A DNA stretch of 64,000 nucleotides from Modestobacter versicolor (GTDB lineage: Bacteria > Actinomycetota > Actinomycetes > Mycobacteriales > Geodermatophilaceae), in the NCBI RefSeq assembly GCF_014195485.1, contig NZ_JACIBU010000001.1:1860001-1924000 (forward strand), given 5' to 3'. A model generated the notes under the pieces. That model was not told where the DNA came from. It searched no databases and worked only from the letters and a program-made list of their open reading frames with translations. Both the position numbers and the translations under genes were made by a program. Below, one piece after another: positions 27,124-35,432 of the stretch (position 1 is the stretch's first letter; every line of letters starts with the position of its first letter).

Positions 27124-28212
27124 GTGGCCCCGCTGCAGCTGACCCGCGCCGACGTCCTCGCGTCCCGGGTGCGCGCCCACCAGCTGGACCGCACCGCGGG
27201 CACCCTCGCCGACACCGCCGTCCTCGACCTCGGCGTGCAGGACACCGGCGCCGACGCCGGCCGCTGGGCGCTCGCCGTCCGCGGTCTGGACGACGTCGCA
27301 CCCGACGACCTCGCCCTCGTCTGGACGCTGCGCGGCGCACCGCACCTCTACCGCCGGGCCGACCTCCCCGGCGTGGCCGCGGCGACCGCACCGTTCTCCG
27401 ACGCCGACGCGGCCAAGCGCATCTTCGACGGGGCCAAGCCGCTCAAGGCCGCGGGCATCCCGATCCTGACGGCGCTGGACACCGTCGCGGCGCACATGCG
27501 GGAGGTCGTCACCGCCCCGACAGCCAAGGGCGAGATGTCGCGGCAGCTCACGGAGCGAGTGGATCCGCCGTACCTGCGCGACTGCCGAGCCTGCAAGGCC
27601 GTGCACGTGTACGAGCAGTCCTTCCGGCTCGCCGCCCTGCGCGCCGGCCTGGAGCTGCAGCCGGACACCTCTCCGCCGGTGCTGCAGCCGATCCCCGGGT
27701 TCGCGCCCGCCGACGCGGTGCCCGAGCACCTGGACGTCGTCCGGGGCTACCTGCGGCTGCACGGCCCGGCCACCCCGCAGCAGGTCGCCGCCTACCTCGA
27801 CGCCCCGGTGAAGGAAGTGCAGGCGCACTGGCCCGAGGACGCGGTCGAGGTGCAGGTGGACGGCGAGCGGCGGTGGGCCCTGGCCGGTGACGTCGAGCGG
27901 CTGACCGCCGGCCCGGTGCGCACCACCCGGCTGCTCGGCCCCTTCGACCCCTACCTGCAGACCCGCGACCGGTCGCTGCTGCTGCCCGACGAGACCCGGG
28001 CCAAGGACGTCTGGCGCATCCTCGGCCGGCCCGGCGGCGTGCTCGTCGACGGCGAGATCGCCGGCACCTGGCGGCCGCGCAAGGCCGGCACGCGGCTGGG
28101 CGTGCAGGTGGAGCTGTGGCGCGACGTCCCCCGCCCGGCGCTGGAGGCCGAGGCCGAGCGGCTGGCCGCCGTCCGCGGCACCGAGCTCGCGGGTGTGGAG
28201 GTCAGCGGTTGA
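27124..28212 (+). CDS. Winged-helix DNA-binding domain protein (HTH_42/AlkZ-like)
   Basis: A 362-residue protein of the HTH_42 family, related to the AlkZ DNA glycosylases. Family features are the N-terminal LTRADVLASRVRAHQLDR and the central winged-helix stretch LRLHGPATPQQVAAYLDA (about residues 215-232), and the C-terminal GTWRPRKAG. In AlkZ the catalytic motif is Q-x-Q; here the matching place reads GVQDTG, so the second Gln is absent and glycosylase activity should not be assumed. It begins with a GTG 29 bases after the hydrolase stop. Confidence 0.8.
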   Translation: MAPLQLTRADVLASRVRAHQLDRTAGTLADTAVLDLGVQDTGADAGRWALAVRGLDDVAPDDLALVWTLRGAPHLYRRADLPGVAAATAPFSDADAAKRIFDGAKPLKAAGIPILTALDTVAAHMREVVTAPTAKGEMSRQLTERVDPPYLRDCRACKAVHVYEQSFRLAALRAGLELQPDTSPPVLQPIPGFAPADAVPEHLDVVRGYLRLHGPATPQQVAAYLDAPVKEVQAHWPEDAVEVQVDGERRWALAGDVERLTAGPVRTTRLLGPFDPYLQTRDRSLLLPDETRAKDVWRILGRPGGVLVDGEIAGTWRPRKAGTRLGVQVELWRDVPRPALEAEAERLAAVRGTELAGVEVSG

Positions 28213-28242
28213 GCGGTGCCCGGTACCGGGTAGCCGCTGTGC

Positions 28243-29322
28243 ATGGCTGAGCTCACCAGCGGACTCCTCCCGGGCATGACCGTGGCTGTCACGGGTGCCA
28301 GCGGCAACGTCGGCACGGCGCTGCTGCGCCGGCTCGCCGAGACCGGGGTGGGTGAGGTGCGCGGCCTGGCCCGGCGCCGGCCACCGGAGACCGAGCCGTA
28401 CGCCGGGGTCCGCTGGTTCTCCGCCGACCTCGGCACCCCGGACAGCGAGCCGGTGCTCGCCGAGTTCCTCGACGGCGCCGACGTCGTCGTCCACCTGGCC
28501 TGGGCGCTGATCCCCGACCGGCAGCCCGACCTGCTGCACGCGGTGAACATCGAGGGCACCCGCCGGGTGCTCGCCGCCGCCGGAACGGCCGGGGTGCCGC
28601 ACGTGGTGCACATGTCCTCGATCGGCACCTACGCCGCCGGCCCCCAGGAGCACCCGGTCCGCGAGGACTGGCCGACCACCGGCATCCCGAGCTCGCAGTA
28701 CAGCCGGCAGAAGTCCGAGTGCGAGCAGATGGTGCGCGACTTCGACGCCGCGCACCCGCAGACGACCGTCTCGGTGACCCGCCCGACGCTGGTATTGCAG
28801 CCCGACGCGGCCAGCGAGATCGGCCGCTACTTCCTCGGCCCGGTGCTGTTCCCGGTCGCCCGGGCGTTCCCCGGCTCGGTGGCCAAGCTCCTGCCCCTGC
28901 CGCTGCCCAGCTCGTTGCACCTGGGGTTCGTGCACGCCGACGACGTCGCCGACGCGATCGCCCGGATCATCGACCGGCAGGCGCCCGGCCCGTTCAACCT
29001 GGTGGCCCCGCCCAACTTCGACGCCGACGGGATCGCCGCCGCGCTGGGCGTCCGGCGGGTGCCGGTGCCCGCGGTGGTGCTGCGCACCGGCATGCAGGCG
29101 GCCTTCCTCGCCCACGTGCTGCAGATCGAGCCGGGCTGGCTGGACCTGGGCATCGGCGTGCCGCAGCTGGACACCACCCGGGCCCGCACGCAGCTGGGCT
29201 GGGTCGCCCGGCACCGCGGCGGCGACCTGCTGCGGGAGTTCGTGGCCGCGCTGAGCAAGGGCGAGGGGCACACCGGCGCGCTGCTGCACCCCGGCACCGG
29301 CCCGGAGCACACCCCGGCCTGA
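28243..29322 (+). CDS. NAD-dependent epimerase/dehydratase family protein (extended SDR)
   Basis: A 359-residue extended short-chain dehydrogenase. The cofactor motif VTGASGNVG is at about residues 15-23, VVHLAW at about 85, and the catalytic Ser/Tyr/Lys set appears as SSIGTYAAG and YSRQK. The substrate is unknown; nucleotide-sugar or lipid substrates are typical. It follows the HTH_42 gene by 30 bases on the same strand. The C-terminal 60 residues include QLDTTRARTQLGW, the usual end of this family. Confidence 0.88.
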   Translation: MAELTSGLLPGMTVAVTGASGNVGTALLRRLAETGVGEVRGLARRRPPETEPYAGVRWFSADLGTPDSEPVLAEFLDGADVVVHLAWALIPDRQPDLLHAVNIEGTRRVLAAAGTAGVPHVVHMSSIGTYAAGPQEHPVREDWPTTGIPSSQYSRQKSECEQMVRDFDAAHPQTTVSVTRPTLVLQPDAASEIGRYFLGPVLFPVARAFPGSVAKLLPLPLPSSLHLGFVHADDVADAIARIIDRQAPGPFNLVAPPNFDADGIAAALGVRRVPVPAVVLRTGMQAAFLAHVLQIEPGWLDLGIGVPQLDTTRARTQLGWVARHRGGDLLREFVAALSKGEGHTGALLHPGTGPEHTPA

Positions 29323-29337
29323 CGGCGGCTCCCCGCC

Positions 29338-30501
29338 TCAGCTCCTGGGCATGCCCGCCGCCCGGAGCAGCGCCCCGCCGATGATCACCTTCTGCACCTC
29401 GCTCGTGCCCTCGTACAGCCGGTACAGCCGGGCGTCGCGGTAGAAGCGCTCGACCGGCGTCGTCCGCAGGTACCCCAGGCCACCGTGCACCTGCACCGCG
29501 CGGTCGGTGGCCCGGGCGACCATCTCGCTGCAGAACAGCTTGGCCGACGACGGCCCGACCGAGGTGTCCTCGCCGGAGTCGTACCGGGCGGCGACGTCGA
29601 GGACCATGCTGCGCGCGGCCAGCAGCTCGGCGTGGCTCTCCGCGAGCATCGCCTGGACCAGCTGGAACCGGCCGATCGGGGCGCCGCCCTGCTGGGCCGT
29701 GGCGGCGTAGGCGACCGACTCGTCGAGCACCCGCTGGGCCATCCCGACGCACAGCGCTGCGATGTGCAGCCGGCCGCGGGAGAGCACGGTGAGCGCCTTG
29801 GCGTAGCCGCGCCCCTCCTCGCCGACCAGCGCGGAGGCGGGGACCCGGACGTCGTCGAAGAACACCTCGGCGGTCCAGGCGCCGGACTGCCCCATCTTCC
29901 GGTCGTGCGGCCCGACGGTGACGCCGGGCGTCCTCGCGGGGACGACGAAGCTGGAGATGCCGCGGCCGCCCTTCTCCGCCGGGTCGCTGCGGGCGAACAC
30001 CACGAAGAGGTCGGCGATCGGCGCGTTGGTGATGTAGCGCTTCCCGCCGTTGACGACCCAGCCGTCGCCGTCGCGGCGGGCGCTGGTGCGCAGCCCGGCG
30101 GGGTCGGAGCCGGCCTCGGCCTCGGTCAGCGCGAACGAGCCGATGAGCTCGCCGGCGGCCAGCCCCGGCAGGTACGCCTGCTGCTGCTCCTCGCTGCCGA
30201 AGCGGGCGATGACCTGGCCGGCGATGCCGTTGTTGGTGCCGAACAGCGAGCGGAAGGCCGGGGTCGTGTAGCCGAACTCGAAGGCCAGCTGCACGTCCTC
30301 GCTCATCGAGACGCCGAGGCCGCCGTGTTCCTCGGGCAGCGCGTAGCCGAACAGCCCCATCTCGGCGGCAGCGGCGCGCAGCTCGTCGGGGACCCGGTCG
30401 GTGAGGTCGATCTCCTCCTCGCGCGGGACGACGACCTCACGGACGAGCCGGCGGACGGCGTCCCTGACCTGGGCGAAGACATCAGCGTCCATGCCCGACA
30501 T
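29338..30501 (-). CDS. Acyl-CoA dehydrogenase
   Basis: A 387-residue FAD flavoenzyme introducing the alpha-beta double bond in acyl-CoA. Signatures: ALTEAEAGSDPAGL (substrate and FAD binding, about 125-138), GKRYITNAP, and the C-terminal VQVHGGLGYLRTTPVERFYRDAR followed by YEGTSEVQ; the latter Glu region is where many family members keep the catalytic base. The ATG at 30501 is chosen with GGGGG six bases upstream; another ATG three codons later is possible. Separated from the convergent epimerase gene by 15 bases, and from the aldo/keto reductase gene on its own strand by repeat copy 2. Confidence 0.92.
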   Translation of the reverse strand: MSGMDADVFAQVRDAVRRLVREVVVPREEEIDLTDRVPDELRAAAAEMGLFGYALPEEHGGLGVSMSEDVQLAFEFGYTTPAFRSLFGTNNGIAGQVIARFGSEEQQQAYLPGLAAGELIGSFALTEAEAGSDPAGLRTSARRDGDGWVVNGGKRYITNAPIADLFVVFARSDPAEKGGRGISSFVVPARTPGVTVGPHDRKMGQSGAWTAEVFFDDVRVPASALVGEEGRGYAKALTVLSRGRLHIAALCVGMAQRVLDESVAYAATAQQGGAPIGRFQLVQAMLAESHAELLAARSMVLDVAARYDSGEDTSVGPSSAKLFCSEMVARATDRAVQVHGGLGYLRTTPVERFYRDARLYRLYEGTSEVQKVIIGGALLRAAGMPRS

Positions 30502-30540
30502 GCTGGACCCCCGGTCGCAACGATCGCGACCGGGGGTCCA

Positions 30541-30606
30541 CGGCCCTTCGACCCTCGTGCAGGGGCCCGCCGCGAGCTCGCGAGCGGCGGGGGGCACGAG
30601 GGTCCT
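30541..30606 (-). repeat. Intergenic hairpin repeat, copy 2
   Basis: Outer arms CCCTCGTGC (30552-30560) and GCACGAGGG (30594-30602) pair perfectly; the arm sequence differs from copy 1 but pairing is kept. The core is CCCGCCGCGAGC..GCGAG. It ends three bases from the aldo/keto reductase stop at 30610. Confidence 0.8.
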
Positions 30607-30609
30607 TCG

Positions 30610-31464
30610 TCAGGCGAGGGCGTCGAGCTTCGCCACGTCGTCGGCGGAGAGCGTCAGCTGCGCGGCGCCCATGTTCTCGGTGAGGTGCTCGACCGACTTG
30701 GTGCCCGGGATGGGCAGGAGCACCGGCGACTTCTGCAGCAGCCAGGCCAACGCGACCTGGGACGGCGTCGCGTCGAGCTCCTTCGCCACGGCCGCGACCG
30801 GGCTGTCGGGCTTGGCCAGGTCACCGGTGGCGATCGGGAACCACGGGATGAAGGCGATGCCCTCGGCCTCGGCGTAGTCGAGCACGTCCTGGCTCTGCCG
30901 GTTGGTCAGGTTGTAGAGGTTCTGCACGCTGGCGATCTCGGTGATCTCGCGGGCGGCCTCGAGCTCCTCGACGGAGACCTCGGAGACACCGATGTGCCGG
31001 ACCTTGCCCTGCTCCTTGAGCGTGGCGAAGGCACCGAGCTGGTCGGCCAGCGGCACCTGCGGGTCGATGCGGTGCAGCTGGATGAGGTCGATGCGGTCGA
31101 CCTTCAGGTTCCGCAGCGAGAGCTCGACCTGCTGGGTGAGGTACTCGGGCCGGCCGCAGACCGGCCACTCGCCCGGGCCGGTGCGCAGCAGGCCGGCCTT
31201 GGTGCCGATGACCAGGCTCTCCGGGTACGGGTGCAGCGCGTCGGCGATGATCTGCTCGCTGACCTGCGGGCCGTAGGAGTCGGCGGTGTCGATGAAGTCG
31301 ACACCCTGCTCGACGGCGGCCTTGACGACGGCGAGCGCACCCGCGCGGTCGGCCGGCTGGTCCCAGACGCCGGGGCCGGTGAGCTGCATGGCGCCGTAGC
31401 CGAGGCGGTGGACGGTGAGGTCGCCGCCCAGGTCGAAGGTGGTCGAGACGGTGGCGGTGGTCAT
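30610..31464 (-). CDS. Aldo/keto reductase
   Basis: A 284-residue NADPH-dependent oxidoreductase of the AKR fold. Tetrad residues are seen in FIDTADSYG (Asp and Tyr), IGTKAG (Lys) and LIQLHRID (His). The C-terminal IPGTKSVEHLTENMGA is the NADP-binding end. The substrate is unknown. The ATG at 31464 has GAGGAG a few bases upstream. It is divergent from an MFS transporter; the 167-bp gap contains a TTGTGCACAA palindrome. Confidence 0.92.
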   Translation of the reverse strand: MTTATVSTTFDLGGDLTVHRLGYGAMQLTGPGVWDQPADRAGALAVVKAAVEQGVDFIDTADSYGPQVSEQIIADALHPYPESLVIGTKAGLLRTGPGEWPVCGRPEYLTQQVELSLRNLKVDRIDLIQLHRIDPQVPLADQLGAFATLKEQGKVRHIGVSEVSVEELEAAREITEIASVQNLYNLTNRQSQDVLDYAEAEGIAFIPWFPIATGDLAKPDSPVAAVAKELDATPSQVALAWLLQKSPVLLPIPGTKSVEHLTENMGAAQLTLSADDVAKLDALA

Positions 31465-31518
31465 GGAGCTCCTCGGGGAAGTCGGACGGCGGACGGCGCT
31501 GCGCCCACCCTGTTCCTG

Positions 31519-31528
31519 TTGTGCACAA
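31519..31528. promoter_or_regulatory. Short palindrome between divergent AKR and MFS genes
   Basis: TTGTGCACAA, a perfect 10-bp palindrome about mid-way in an otherwise GC-rich divergent spacer. It could be an operator; there is no regulator gene adjacent. Confidence 0.35.
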
Positions 31529-31631
31529 GCGAGCCGCCCGGCCGCGGCTTCCCGGGTGCCGGTGATGTGAGCGGCCGCACAGCTGCTCCCCCGCCGCCGG
31601 GCGGGCTCTCGGCCAGGAGGATGGTGGACCG

Positions 31632-32897
31632 GTGCAACGAGGACGGCGGGCGGGTGCGGCGGCGCTGCCGGTGCTCCTGCTCGCGGGCGTCCTGCTGGTC
31701 GCGCTGAACATGCGCGGGCCACTGGTCGCGATCGCCCCGGTCACCGACGACCTGCGCCGCGACCTCGCCGTCGGGGCCGGCACGATCGGCCTGCTGACCA
31801 GCATCCCGGTGCTCTGCTTCGGCCTCGCCGCCCCGCTGGCCTCGCTGCTGATCGCCCGCACCGGCGTCCACCGGGCCGTGCTGGTCTCGATGGCCGGGGT
31901 GCTGGCCGGCACGCTGCTGCGGTCGCTGGGCTCCCCCGCCGCCGCGATCGCCGGCACGGTGGTCATCGGGCTGGCCATCACGGTGGCGAACGTCGTCGTC
32001 CCGGTGGTGATCGGGCGAGACTTCCCCGGCGCCACGAACGTCGTCACCGCCGCCTACACCGCGGCGCTCAACCTCGGCTCCACGCTGACCTCCGCCCTGA
32101 CCGCGCCGCTGGCCGAGCTGGTCGGCTGGCAGGCCGCGCTCGCCGCCTGGGGGCTGCTGGTCGCGGTCGCCGCCGCCGTCTGGACCACCGCGCTGCGCCG
32201 GCAGGTCGCCCGGACCGCCGCCGCCGAGGCAGCCGGCACCGCTCCCCCGCCCCCGCCGCCGGCCGGGCCGACGCGCTCGGTGTGGCGCCGGCCGGTCGCC
32301 TGGGGCCTGACGCTGGCCTTCGCCGGTCAGGCGTTCAGCTACTACGGGGCGACGGCGTGGCTGCCGACGCTGCTCGCCGACGAGAACGGCATGACCAAGG
32401 CCGCGGCCGGGGTCAGCTCCTCGCTGTTCCAGGTGCTCGCCGTCGTCGGCGCCTTCGCCGTGCCGGCGCTGGTGGCCTGGTGGAAGCGGCCGTCGCTGGT
32501 GCTGCTGGCGGTCACCGCGCTGTGGGTGACGCTGCCGGTCGGGCTGCTGGTCGCCCCGTCGCTGTGGGCGCTGTGGTGCTGCCTGGCCGGCATCGCGCAG
32601 GGCGGCGGCCTCACCGTCGTGTTCATCGCCATCGTGCGGCGCTCGGCCGACCTGACCGAGAACCGCCGGCTCTCGGCGATGGTGCAGGGTGGCGGTTACG
32701 TCGTCGCCGCCACCGGACCGCTGGTGCTGGGGGCGGTGCACGACGCGACCGGCGGTTGGAGCGTCCCGCTGCTGGTCATCCTCGGGGCCGTGGGGGTCAT
32801 GGCCGTCGCGGGCACGGCCTCGGCCGGCGGCCGCACGGACGACGAGATCGAGGCGGGGCCGGTGCCGGTGCCCGCAGGAGAGGAACGACGTGGGTGA
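31632..32897 (+). CDS. MFS transporter, CynX/NimT family
   Basis: A 421-residue major facilitator with twelve predicted segments. The N-terminal LNMRGPLVAIAPVTDDLRRD and the loop ADLTENRRLSAMVQGGGY match the CynX/NimT cyanate/nitroimidazole exporter group. The substrate is not predictable. GTG start at 31632; GGAGG lies somewhat far upstream (about 12 bases). The next gene overlaps its end by 8 bases, so the two are one unit. Confidence 0.88.
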   Translation: MQRGRRAGAAALPVLLLAGVLLVALNMRGPLVAIAPVTDDLRRDLAVGAGTIGLLTSIPVLCFGLAAPLASLLIARTGVHRAVLVSMAGVLAGTLLRSLGSPAAAIAGTVVIGLAITVANVVVPVVIGRDFPGATNVVTAAYTAALNLGSTLTSALTAPLAELVGWQAALAAWGLLVAVAAAVWTTALRRQVARTAAAEAAGTAPPPPPPAGPTRSVWRRPVAWGLTLAFAGQAFSYYGATAWLPTLLADENGMTKAAAGVSSSLFQVLAVVGAFAVPALVAWWKRPSLVLLAVTALWVTLPVGLLVAPSLWALWCCLAGIAQGGGLTVVFIAIVRRSADLTENRRLSAMVQGGGYVVAATGPLVLGAVHDATGGWSVPLLVILGAVGVMAVAGTASAGGRTDDEIEAGPVPVPAGEERRG

Positions 32898-33489
32898 GCT
32901 GGTGGTCGTCCGGCACGGGCAGACCGAGTGGAGCACGAGCGGGCAGCACACCGGGCTGACCGACCTGCCGCTGCTGCCCGGCGGGGAGGACGACGCCCGC
33001 CGGCTGCGCCCGGTGCTCGCGGCCCGGCAGATCACGCACGCCTTCGTCAGCCCGCTGACCCGGGCACGGCGCACCGCCGAGCTCGCCGGGCTCTTCGACG
33101 GCGGCATCGAGACCGCCGTCGAGCCCGACCTGGTCGAGGTCGACTACGGCCGCTGGGAGGGCCGCACGACCCCGGAGATCCGGGCGCAGCTGGGGCACTC
33201 CTGGTCGCTGTGGAGCGACGGCACCGAGCCCGGCGACACCCCGGGTGAGTCGCTGGCGCAGGTCGCCGAGCGGGTCGACCGGGTGCTGGAGAGGGCCCGC
33301 CCGCTGCTCGCCGACGGCGACGTGGCCCTCGTCGCGCACGGCCACGTGCTGCGCATCCTCACCGCCCGCTGGCTGGGCTTCGGCCCGGAGCAGGGCGCGC
33401 TCTTCCCGCTGGCCACCGGCCGCTACGGCGTCCTCGGCCACGAGCACGACTGGCCGGCGCTGACCGGCTGGAACGTCGGCTGCCCCTAG
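32890..33489 (+). CDS. Histidine phosphatase superfamily protein
   Basis: A 199-residue phosphoglycerate-mutase-like phosphatase. The RHGQTEW motif (about residues 8-14) holds the phosphorylated histidine; SPLTRARRTAEL, EVDYGRWEG and VAHGHVLR supply the other active-site residues. GTG at 32890 with AGGAGAGGA upstream. It overlaps the MFS gene by 8 bases. The substrate is unknown; family members act on sugar phosphates or cobalamin intermediates. Confidence 0.92.
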   Translation: MGELVVVRHGQTEWSTSGQHTGLTDLPLLPGGEDDARRLRPVLAARQITHAFVSPLTRARRTAELAGLFDGGIETAVEPDLVEVDYGRWEGRTTPEIRAQLGHSWSLWSDGTEPGDTPGESLAQVAERVDRVLERARPLLADGDVALVAHGHVLRILTARWLGFGPEQGALFPLATGRYGVLGHEHDWPALTGWNVGCP

Positions 33490-33509
33490 ACCCTGGTGAC
33501 GTGCTGGAA

Positions 33510-33568
33510 CGGCCCCGCTGCAGGGTCCCGCCGCGAGCGTGCGAGTGGCGGGGGGCAGCGGGGTCCTT
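33510..33568 (-). repeat. Intergenic hairpin repeat, copy 3
   Basis: Outer arms CCCCGCTGC (33513-33521) and GCAGCGGGG (33555-33563) pair perfectly. It abuts the stop of the EAL gene (33569) and lies about 20 bases after the convergent histidine phosphatase stop. Confidence 0.8.
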
Positions 33569-34648
33569 CTAAGCGAGGACGAGCTCCGGCTCGGACTCCG
33601 GCTCCGGGCGCACCGGCCGGCCGAACAGCCAGCCCTGCCCGAGGTCGGCGCCGACCGAGCGGGCCTGCGCGGCCATCTGCTCGTTCTCGATGCCCTCGGC
33701 GACGACCTGCCCGCCCTGCAGGTGGGTGAGCTCGCACAGCGCGCGGGCGATCGCGTTCGGGCCGGGCTCGTGCAGCCGGGCGACCAGCGTCTTGCTCAGC
33801 TTGAGCACGTCCGGCCGGACGACGGAGACCAGCGCGAGGCTCGACCAGCCGACGTGGACGTCGTCCAGCGCGACCCGCCAGCCCAGCGACCGGTGGTGCT
33901 CGAGCACCGACAGCAGGTGCTCCCGGTCGGTGACCGCGTGCGAGGCGACGACCTCGAAGACGAGCTGGCGCGGGTCGATGCCGCTGTCGTGCACCGCGCG
34001 CTCGGTGGTGGCCAGGCAGACCGAGGGCCGGGAGATGGCCGCCGGGTTGGAGTTCACGTAGAGGTCGGCGCCGCCGAGCCACGGGGCGGCACCGGCGATG
34101 GCGGCCTCCCGGGCCAGCCGGTCGAGCCGGCGCAGCCAGCCGGCCCGCTCGGCCAGGAAGAACAGGTCGCCGCCGCCGACCTCGCGGCCGTCGACCCGGC
34201 CGCGCAGCAGCGCCTCGTGGCCGACCATCCCGCCGGTCGCCAGCGACATGATCGGCTGGTACACCGGCCACAGCACGGCGTCGGTGAGCAGCGACATCTC
34301 CACGGTCACGCCGCGGCGGGCGAGCTCCACGGCGAGCGAGGGGGCGGTCAGCAGCCGGGTGGCGAGGGCGACGCCGTCGGTCGGCGGGTCGGTGGTGACC
34401 CGCACGGCCTCGGTCTCGGCGGCGGTCAGCTCCCGGGCCAGCCGCTGCAGCAGCCGGTCGATGCGCCGGCCGCCCTCGTCGTCGACGATGTCCAGCAGAC
34501 CGGGGGCCGTGCCGATCCGCAGGCCCATCGCCCCGGCCACCCGCGAGATGCTCGGGAGCACGTGGCTGAGCTGGCTGGCCAGCAGCAGCCGGCGGGCACG
34601 CTGCGGGGTGTCCCACGAGGGACGCACGACGTCGACGGGACCGGTCAC
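33569..34648 (-). CDS. EAL domain cyclic-di-GMP phosphodiesterase-like protein
   Basis: A 359-residue protein with a roughly 120-residue N-terminal helical region and an EAL domain. The motif lines deviate from consensus (LDDVHVGWSSL for DDFGTGYSS, LYVNSNPA), but the residues needed for metal and catalysis are all visible: Glu in HEALLRG, Asn in VNSNP, Glu in VFEVV, both Asp in LDDV, Lys in LKLSK, Glu in AEGIEN and Gln in GQGWLFG. So activity is plausible. The GTG at 34648 is chosen; the frame stays open to a TTG at 34714. Divergent from a TetR regulator with an inverted repeat between them. Confidence 0.87.
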   Translation of the reverse strand: MTGPVDVVRPSWDTPQRARRLLLASQLSHVLPSISRVAGAMGLRIGTAPGLLDIVDDEGGRRIDRLLQRLARELTAAETEAVRVTTDPPTDGVALATRLLTAPSLAVELARRGVTVEMSLLTDAVLWPVYQPIMSLATGGMVGHEALLRGRVDGREVGGGDLFFLAERAGWLRRLDRLAREAAIAGAAPWLGGADLYVNSNPAAISRPSVCLATTERAVHDSGIDPRQLVFEVVASHAVTDREHLLSVLEHHRSLGWRVALDDVHVGWSSLALVSVVRPDVLKLSKTLVARLHEPGPNAIARALCELTHLQGGQVVAEGIENEQMAAQARSVGADLGQGWLFGRPVRPEPESEPELVLA

Positions 34649-34716
34649 GTCCGCAGGATGACTGACCGCAGTGGCTCGCTCACGCAGGCGCGCGGGACAC
34701 CGGGGCGTGCACAAAC

Positions 34717-34738
34717 AACTGGGTCATCTGTCCCAGTT
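34717..34738. promoter_or_regulatory. Inverted repeat, likely TetR operator
   Basis: AACTGGG (34717-34723) and CCCAGTT (34732-34738) with an 8-bp spacer, in the 151-bp divergent region between the EAL gene and the TetR gene. Position and size suit a TetR-family operator controlling both. Confidence 0.6.
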
Positions 34739-34787
34739 CGTGGCCTCCACCACGTGGAAGCGCGCGCACATCGATGATCAACTCGAC

Positions 34788-34793
34788 TACAGT
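34788..34793 (+). promoter_or_regulatory. Possible -10 hexamer of a leaderless TetR transcript
   Basis: TACAGT seven bases before the GTG at 34800 in an unusually AT-rich stretch. Transcription would begin at or next to the start codon, which has no Shine-Dalgarno sequence. The -35 region (CGCACA at 34765) is poor. Confidence 0.4.
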
Positions 34794-34799
34794 TCAGGT

Positions 34800-35420
34800 G
34801 TGCCTAACCTGCCACCAGTCGACGGCGCACGACCCGGCCGAGGTGGCCGGCCCCGGGACCCGTCCCGCGACGGCGCGATCCGGGCGGCGATCCTCCAGGT
34901 GCTGGCCGAGTCCGGCTACGCCGGGCTGACCATGGACGCCGTGGCCTCGGCCGCCGGGGTGGGCAAGGCGACGATCTACCGCCGCTGGCGCACCAAGTCC
35001 GACCTGGTCGCCGACGCGGTCGCCGAGCTGAGCTCGATGTCGATCGACGCCCCGGACACCGGCTCGCTGGAGGGCGACCTGCGGGTGCTGCTGCACTGGC
35101 TGGTCGGCGCGGTCAACGGCCCGCTCGGCGCGGCCACGCTGTCGCTGCTGTCGGCCCTGCCGCACGAGCCGGGGCTCCGCGAGGCGTTCCGCAGCGGCCC
35201 GATGGACGTCTGGGGCGCGACGTTCCGCACCGTCTGGGAGCGCGCCGAGGCCCGCGGCGAGGTGCACCAGCCGATGGCCGGGACGGCGGTCGGCTCCACC
35301 GCCAGCGCGCCGATCCTGCAGCGCTGGCTGTTCAGCGGCGAGCCGGTGTCGGAGGAGTTCGCCGACGAGGTCCTCGCCGACGTCGTCCTGCCGCTCATCT
35401 CGGTGCGCAACGCCGCCTGA
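34800..35420 (+). CDS. TetR/AcrR family transcriptional regulator
   Basis: A 206-residue regulator. The N-terminal HTH (about residues 25-70) reads MDAVASAAGVGKATIYRRW followed by TKSDLVADA. The C-terminal domain resembles the TetR_C group of BM3R1/Rv0302-type proteins. The GTG at 34800 gives a normal N-terminus; longer versions add low-complexity sequence. It is divergent from the EAL gene across an inverted repeat, so it may repress that gene and itself, tying c-di-GMP breakdown to a small-molecule signal. It converges on copA with 12 bases between stops. Confidence 0.9.
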   Translation: MPNLPPVDGARPGRGGRPRDPSRDGAIRAAILQVLAESGYAGLTMDAVASAAGVGKATIYRRWRTKSDLVADAVAELSSMSIDAPDTGSLEGDLRVLLHWLVGAVNGPLGAATLSLLSALPHEPGLREAFRSGPMDVWGATFRTVWERAEARGEVHQPMAGTAVGSTASAPILQRWLFSGEPVSEEFADEVLADVVLPLISVRNAA

Positions 35421-35432
35421 GGGCCCCGCTCC

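Noticed and set aside
27124-28212. Calling the HTH_42 protein a DNA glycosylase (AlkZ)
   Set aside because: The Q-x-Q catalytic motif is not present, so only the fold is claimed.
34649-34714. Longer EAL protein from a TTG at 34714
   Set aside because: The extra 22 residues are basic, low-complexity sequence overlapping the divergent control region; GTG at 34648 is simpler.
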